This document shows, piece by piece, positions 31,496 through 36,000 of a DNA stretch of 36,000 nucleotides. A program made the position numbers and the translations under genes. The first letter of the stretch is position 1. Each line of letters opens with the position of its first letter. The stretch is from RGIG1934 sp045122895. Its GTDB lineage: Bacteria > Bacillota > Clostridia > Lachnospirales > Lachnospiraceae. The stretch lies in contig JBGVIE010000053.1 of the NCBI GenBank assembly GCA_045122895.1, forward strand, positions 1 through 36,000, written 5' to 3'. A model generated the notes under the pieces. The model was given only the letters and a program-made list of their open reading frames with translations. It had not been told where the DNA came from and made no database searches.

Positions 31496-33712
31496 TTATA
31501 CATTTTCTAAATCATATTGAAGGTTTACTTCGCTTATATCCTTTTCATCCTTTATATATTCGTCGATTTCTTCACATATCTTCAGCAGATTGCTTCCGCC
31601 TTTTACATATATAAGATATCTGAATATATCATTTATCTTATACACCGAAGCTTTTGATGGTCCCATTATTTTAAGCTCTTTGTTTTTTTCTAAAAAATCG
31701 CCTATTTTCTTAGATACAGAAACAGCAAATTCTTCATTTTGTGAAGCTATCTGTATTGTCAACATTCCTACCGCAGGAGGATATTTCATAAGACTTCTGA
31801 AAGCCATCTCCTGTTCATAAAATTCTTCGTAATCCTGATGTGCAGATGCCACTATGCTGTATTCGTCAGGACTGTATGTCTGAATTACAACATCGCCTCT
31901 TATCTCTCCTCTTCCTGCTCTTCCTGCTGCCTGGGTCAAGAGCTTAAATGTGTTTTCTGATGCCTTAAAGCTCGATGCATACAAAGACAAGTCTGCCGCC
32001 ACGATTCCAACAAGTGTCACCTTACTAAAATCATGTCCTTTAACAATCATCTGAGTTCCCACTAATATGTCTGCCTCATGATTTGCAAACCTCTTAATAA
32101 TATCATTATACCCATTTTTTTTTGATGTAGTATCTGTGTCCATCCTAAGAACCCTTGCTTCCTTAAATGTATCCTTTACCATCTGCTCAACCTTTTGTGT
32201 TCCTGTCCCAAAAGGAGCTATGAACTTTGAACCACACTCCGGACACAATGTGGGTGCCTTTACAGTATGTCCGCAGTAATGACATCTAAGCATTTTGTCG
32301 TTATGGTACTTAAGTGTCACATCACAGTGAGGACACTTGATCGCCTTTCCACATGCGCGACATGACATAAAATTCGCATAACCTCTTCTATTTATGAAAA
32401 TAATGACTTGCTCTTTTTTTGCCAGTCTGTCCTTTATCAGATTATAGAGCTTATCACTAAAAATTGTCTTATTCCCTCTTCTTAACTCCTCTCTCATATC
32501 AACTACAGATACATCTGCAAGACTCCTTCCAAACACTCTGTTTTCCAGCTTGTGCAGAATAAAAAGTCCCTGTTTTGCCTTGTAATATGAGCTTATTGAT
32601 GGAGTTGCCGAACCTAGAACTACATTAGCTCCTGATATTCTTGCTCTCTCAATTGCAGTATCTACTGCATGATATCTTGGAGATGTCTCACTCTTGTAGG
32701 AATTTTCCTGCTCCTCATCTACAATTATCATTCCAAGATTTTTAAATGGCGTAAATAAGGCACTTCTCGGTCCTATCATCACGTCTGCAAGTCCTTCTCT
32801 TGCTTTTTCGAACTGATCACATTTTTCCCCGTATGACAATTTTGAATTGATTACGGCAATCCTGCCACCAAACCTGTTGTAAAATCTCATAACTGTCTGG
32901 TATGTAAGTGAAATTTCAGGAATAAGCACTATCACCTGCTTACCTTCACTTATAACTTTTTCAATCAGCTCCATATAGACTTCTGTCTTGCCACTTCCCG
33001 TAACTCCAAATATCAGGTGTGGTCTTTTATCGCCCTTTTCTATATCTGACAAAATATCATTCACCACTTTTTGCTGTTCTTCATTAAGTGATATCAAAGC
33101 GTCAGATTTAGTGGCGTTTTCTATTACTAAGGGCGTTCTGTATACTTTGTTTGACTTTGACTTGATAACGCCCTCTTCTTCCATTGCCTTTAATGTGGCA
33201 AGTGATATTTTTGTGAGCTTTACTGCCTCATCTCTATCTACTGTACCTTTTTCTTTCAGCAGTAAAAGAAGCTCTACCCGCTTCCTCATACTGCTTCTTT
33301 TTTGATATTTTGCAATTACAGTCTCATATTCATTACCGCTTACATTCAGCAAAAGGTCGTATGAATTAACTGCTTTTACCTGTCTTTTGATTGGAATAAC
33401 TGTTTTTAACGCCTGATTAAGAGTACTTCCTGTATGCTCCTTCATCCAGGCTGCAAGCGCAACAAGTTCGGATTCTATCTTAAGGCTTCCTTTTGATATT
33501 CCTATTATGGTTTTCATCTTATCCACATCATAATCAGGTTTGTCAGTAATCTCCACCACATATCCTGTTATTATTCGTTTGGAATTGCCAAAGGATATAT
33601 CAACTCTGCATCCAGGCTTTATTACTTCTTCTAAAGCCTCTGGAATTATATATTGAAAAATTCTATCAAGTTTTTCATGGGATATATCCACTATTACGCC
33701 TGCAAACTTCAT
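31496..33712 (-). CDS. priA: Primosomal protein N' (replication restart helicase) PriA
   Basis: 3'-5' DNA helicase that reloads the replisome at stalled forks. 738 residues: N-terminal DNA-binding domain, winged helix, helicase lobe 1 with Walker A GVTGSGKTEVY and VDEEQENSYK (Walker B reads DEEQ, where the family usually has DEEH), GSATPSISS, a zinc-binding insert with CRACGKAIKCPHC and CHYCGHTVKAPTLCPECG (eight Cys), then GTGTQKVEQ and the lobe 2 motif LLTQAAGRAGRG. First step of the priA-thiN gene order; 4 bases after folD. Confidence 0.97.
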   Translation of the reverse strand: MKFAGVIVDISHEKLDRIFQYIIPEALEEVIKPGCRVDISFGNSKRIITGYVVEITDKPDYDVDKMKTIIGISKGSLKIESELVALAAWMKEHTGSTLNQALKTVIPIKRQVKAVNSYDLLLNVSGNEYETVIAKYQKRSSMRKRVELLLLLKEKGTVDRDEAVKLTKISLATLKAMEEEGVIKSKSNKVYRTPLVIENATKSDALISLNEEQQKVVNDILSDIEKGDKRPHLIFGVTGSGKTEVYMELIEKVISEGKQVIVLIPEISLTYQTVMRFYNRFGGRIAVINSKLSYGEKCDQFEKAREGLADVMIGPRSALFTPFKNLGMIIVDEEQENSYKSETSPRYHAVDTAIERARISGANVVLGSATPSISSYYKAKQGLFILHKLENRVFGRSLADVSVVDMREELRRGNKTIFSDKLYNLIKDRLAKKEQVIIFINRRGYANFMSCRACGKAIKCPHCDVTLKYHNDKMLRCHYCGHTVKAPTLCPECGSKFIAPFGTGTQKVEQMVKDTFKEARVLRMDTDTTSKKNGYNDIIKRFANHEADILVGTQMIVKGHDFSKVTLVGIVAADLSLYASSFKASENTFKLLTQAAGRAGRGEIRGDVVIQTYSPDEYSIVASAHQDYEEFYEQEMAFRSLMKYPPAVGMLTIQIASQNEEFAVSVSKKIGDFLEKNKELKIMGPSKASVYKINDIFRYLIYVKGGSNLLKICEEIDEYIKDEKDISEVNLQYDLENV

Positions 33713-33716
33713 TCCG

Positions 33717-34565
33717 CTATTTTACCTTCTTTTCTGCTGCCTCTACACAATTTTTCATAAGCATTGCTATTGTCATAGGCCCTACACCACCCGGTACAGG
33801 TGTGATTGCTCCTGCGATTTTTTCAACTGATTCAAAATCAACGTCTCCACAAAGCTTGTTGTCCTCATTTCTGTTTATACCCACGTCGATTACAGTGGCT
33901 CCTTCTTTTACGTAGTCCGCGGTGATAAACTTAGGTTTTCCAATGGCTGCCACTAATATATCAGCTCTCTTTGTAACTTCTTTTAAATCTTTTGTCTTTG
34001 AATGTGTAATTACTACCGTTCCGTTTTCTCTAAGTAAAAGCATTGAGATTGGCTTTCCTACGATATTACTTCTTCCAACTATCACACATTCCTTTCCTGC
34101 TATCTCGATATCAGATCTCTTTAAGAGTTCTATAATACCATATGGTGTACATGATATAAAGCCTTCATCGCCAATAGATAATGCCCCCACATTCATTGGA
34201 TGAAATCCGTCTACGTCCTTTTTAGGATCGATTGTCTCTATTACTTTTTTCTCACTGATATGCTCTGGTAATGGAAGCTGAACCAAAATACCATCGACAT
34301 CATCCTTATTATTCAAATCCTTTATAAGATTTAAAAGCTCTTCTTCTGTTATATTTTCCTCAAGCTCGTATGCAAGCGATCTTATTCCTATATACTCACA
34401 TGCTTTTTTCTTGTTTCCAACATAAACCGTTGAAGCAGGATTATTTCCCACCTGAATTACTGCAAGAGTAATCTCTATACCCTGTGCCTTGTACTCTGCT
34501 ACCTTCTCTTTAAGTTCGTCTTTTATCGCTTTTGATATAGCTTTTCCGTCAATAATCTGTGCCAT
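33717..34565 (-). CDS. folD: Bifunctional methylenetetrahydrofolate dehydrogenase/cyclohydrolase FolD
   Basis: Converts methylene-THF to formyl-THF through methenyl-THF with NADP. 282 residues. Motifs: STVYVGNKKKACEYIGI (catalytic Lys region), DDVDGILVQLPLPEHI, DVDGFHPMNVG, CTPYGIIELL, VIVGRSNIVGKPISMLLL (cofactor) and ITPVPGGVGPMTIAMLM. It supplies the formyl donor used by Fmt further down the operon. It starts 1 base after the murE stop. Confidence 0.97.
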   Translation of the reverse strand: MAQIIDGKAISKAIKDELKEKVAEYKAQGIEITLAVIQVGNNPASTVYVGNKKKACEYIGIRSLAYELEENITEEELLNLIKDLNNKDDVDGILVQLPLPEHISEKKVIETIDPKKDVDGFHPMNVGALSIGDEGFISCTPYGIIELLKRSDIEIAGKECVIVGRSNIVGKPISMLLLRENGTVVITHSKTKDLKEVTKRADILVAAIGKPKFITADYVKEGATVIDVGINRNEDNKLCGDVDFESVEKIAGAITPVPGGVGPMTIAMLMKNCVEAAEKKVK

Positions 34566-34566
34566 C

Positions 34567-36000
34567 TTACTTCTTCCCTTCTAACTCTTTCTTTATGTCA
34601 GAGATAATTTCTCTCTCATCAAACGGGAATCTCTCTCCATTTATTTCCTGATAATCCTCATGTCCTTTTCCCAGTAAAAGAATAATATCTCCATCTTCTG
34701 CATTCTCTATACAATATTTGATTGCTTCTTTTCTGTCAGGAATTACTACGTATTCTCCATCTGTTTTGTTAATACCTGTTTTGATATCTTCAATAATATC
34801 AAGTACATCTTCATATCTTGAATTATCTGCTGTTAACACAGACAAATCTGCCAGTTTTCCTGATATCTCACCCATTTCAAATCGCCTGAGCTTAGAACGG
34901 TTTCCTCCGCATCCAAACAGACTCACAATTCTCTTTGGATTGTAATCTTTGATAGTGGTGAGTAAACTCTCCATACTCATTGCATTGTGGGCATAATCGA
35001 TTAATACTGTGTATCTGTCAGATACTTTTACAGGCTCAACTCTACCTCTTACCGCAAAATGATATAATGCCCTTTGCATATCTTCGAAAGATACACCAAG
35101 AAGACTTGTAAGAAGTATTGCAGACATTGCATTATATGCTGAAAATTTGCCTGGTGTATTAACCTTGAATTCAAATTTTCTGATGCCTTCTACAATAAAA
35201 TCAATTCCGATAAATCCGGGTTCTACCCTGTACGAAACATCTCTGCAGTGTAAATCTGCCTTATCTGAAAAACCATATGTATGAACATCACATGTTGCCT
35301 CTTTTATCATAGCCTCATACTGTTTGTCATCCATATTAAATACACCATGGATACTTTGCCTGAATAACAAACTCTTGCAATATACATACTCCTCGAAATC
35401 CGCGTGTTCATTCTCACCTATATGGTCAGGCGATAAGTTAGTAAATATACTGTAATCAAAATGTAATCCTTCTGTTCTGCCAACCTTTAATGCCTGAGAT
35501 GACACCTCCATTACTGCGTATTCCATACCTGCATCAACCATCATCGATAAGTATTTCTGAACATCATATGATTCAGGAGTAGTATTCTTGGTAGGAATAT
35601 GTTCACTTCCAATGAAAGCACCCATTGTTCCGATTACTCCAACCTTTTTTCCTGATACCTCAAGTATTGCCTTAATCATAAAAGCTGTTGTAGTCTTACC
35701 CTTTGTTCCCGTGAGGGCTATCATAGTAAGCTTTTTTGCAGGATAATCAAATATTGCCTGTGCCAAATACGAGAGTGCTTTTCTTGTATTTTCTATGAAA
35801 ATATAAGTGACACCATCAATGTATTCAACTTCCTTTTCAACAATAACTACACTACATCCAAGCTTTACAGCACTTTCAATGTAATTGTGTCCGTCAGCTT
35901 CAGCTCCTGTAAGGCAGACAAAAGCTGTCCCTTTTGCTGCTTTTCTCGAATCGTATACAATATCCTTAACTTCTGTGTCTATACTTTCTCTTAAAACTTT
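34567..36000 (-). CDS. murE: UDP-MurNAc-tripeptide synthetase MurE (5' end outside window)
   Basis: Adds the third amino acid, usually meso-diaminopimelate in this group, to UDP-MurNAc-L-Ala-D-Glu. 477 residues are visible and the frame stays open to the window edge; a TTG at 35766 is internal. N-terminal domain: DIVYDSRKAAKGTAFVCLTG. ATPase domain: IALTGTKGKTTTAFM, NTTPESYDVQ, MEVSSQALKVGR, FTNLSPDHIGEN, with Lys-type carbamylation region VYCKSLLF. C-terminal: VLIDYAHNAMSMESLL, SLFGCGGNRSKLRR, TADNSRYEDV and LLLGKGHEDYQ. The substrate-selecting DNPR motif reads DNSR, so the amino acid added is less certain. murE usually lies in the dcw cluster but is here with folD-priA. Confidence 0.92.
   Translation of the reverse strand, partial: KVLRESIDTEVKDIVYDSRKAAKGTAFVCLTGAEADGHNYIESAVKLGCSVVIVEKEVEYIDGVTYIFIENTRKALSYLAQAIFDYPAKKLTMIALTGTKGKTTTAFMIKAILEVSGKKVGVIGTMGAFIGSEHIPTKNTTPESYDVQKYLSMMVDAGMEYAVMEVSSQALKVGRTEGLHFDYSIFTNLSPDHIGENEHADFEEYVYCKSLLFRQSIHGVFNMDDKQYEAMIKEATCDVHTYGFSDKADLHCRDVSYRVEPGFIGIDFIVEGIRKFEFKVNTPGKFSAYNAMSAILLTSLLGVSFEDMQRALYHFAVRGRVEPVKVSDRYTVLIDYAHNAMSMESLLTTIKDYNPKRIVSLFGCGGNRSKLRRFEMGEISGKLADLSVLTADNSRYEDVLDIIEDIKTGINKTDGEYVVIPDRKEAIKYCIENAEDGDIILLLGKGHEDYQEINGERFPFDEREIISDIKKELEGKK

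Overview
This 36 kb window is chromosomal DNA from a low-GC, endospore-lineage member of the Firmicutes, most likely a Lachnospiraceae (Clostridia). The evidence is a dcw (division and cell wall) cluster running directly into spoIIGA-sigE, the order priA-def-fmt-rsmB-rlmN-stp-prkC-rsgA-rpe-thiN, AT-rich spacers with strong AGGAGG-type ribosome sites, and frequent TTG/GTG starts. The genus cannot be fixed from sequence reading alone. All genes are on the minus strand except ychF and an HD-GYP gene in the middle, so operons read from high to low coordinates.

Layout. (1) 36000-22495: murE (5' end outside the window), folD, priA, def, fmt, rsmB, rlmN, stp, prkC, rsgA, rpe, thiN. This is one tightly packed operon with overlapping ends, covering precursor ligation, folate C1 supply, replication restart, N-formylmethionine start and removal, rRNA methylation, PASTA-kinase signalling, ribosome assembly and cofactor synthesis. 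(2) 22494-19700: a leader with two sigma-A promoters and a 10-codon ORF, two FtsX/MacB-type permeases, and an ABC ATPase gene that lost its core by an in-frame internal deletion. (3) 19690-16780: plus-strand HD-GYP membrane protein and ychF. (4) 16730-15730: lgt with its own promoter and terminator. (5) 15702-5242: dcw cluster mraZ, rsmH, ftsL, two class B PBPs, murD, ftsW, ftsQ, ftsZ. mraY and murG are absent from their usual places. It starts with a promoter followed by four 10-bp-phased MraZ boxes and has internal promoters before murD and ftsZ. (6) 5203-3488: spoIIGA-sigE behind a Spo0A-type promoter. A 141-bp palindrome-rich insert separates the two genes. (7) 3495-1: two unrecognised or poorly characterised genes (one lipoprotein), a lipoprotein alkaline phosphatase, and the start of an exported protein.

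The least ordinary parts are: the structured spoIIGA-sigE spacer, in which a hairpin loop is complementary to sequence next to the sigE ribosome site; a GC-rich ~30-bp repeat present three times within 2.6 kb, which supplies the stop codon of two genes; the internally deleted ABC ATPase beside intact permeases; and a terminator hairpin that contains the ribosome site of the second PBP gene. I found no rRNA, tRNA, CRISPR array, prophage or insertion sequence, and no stretch over 300 bases without a gene.
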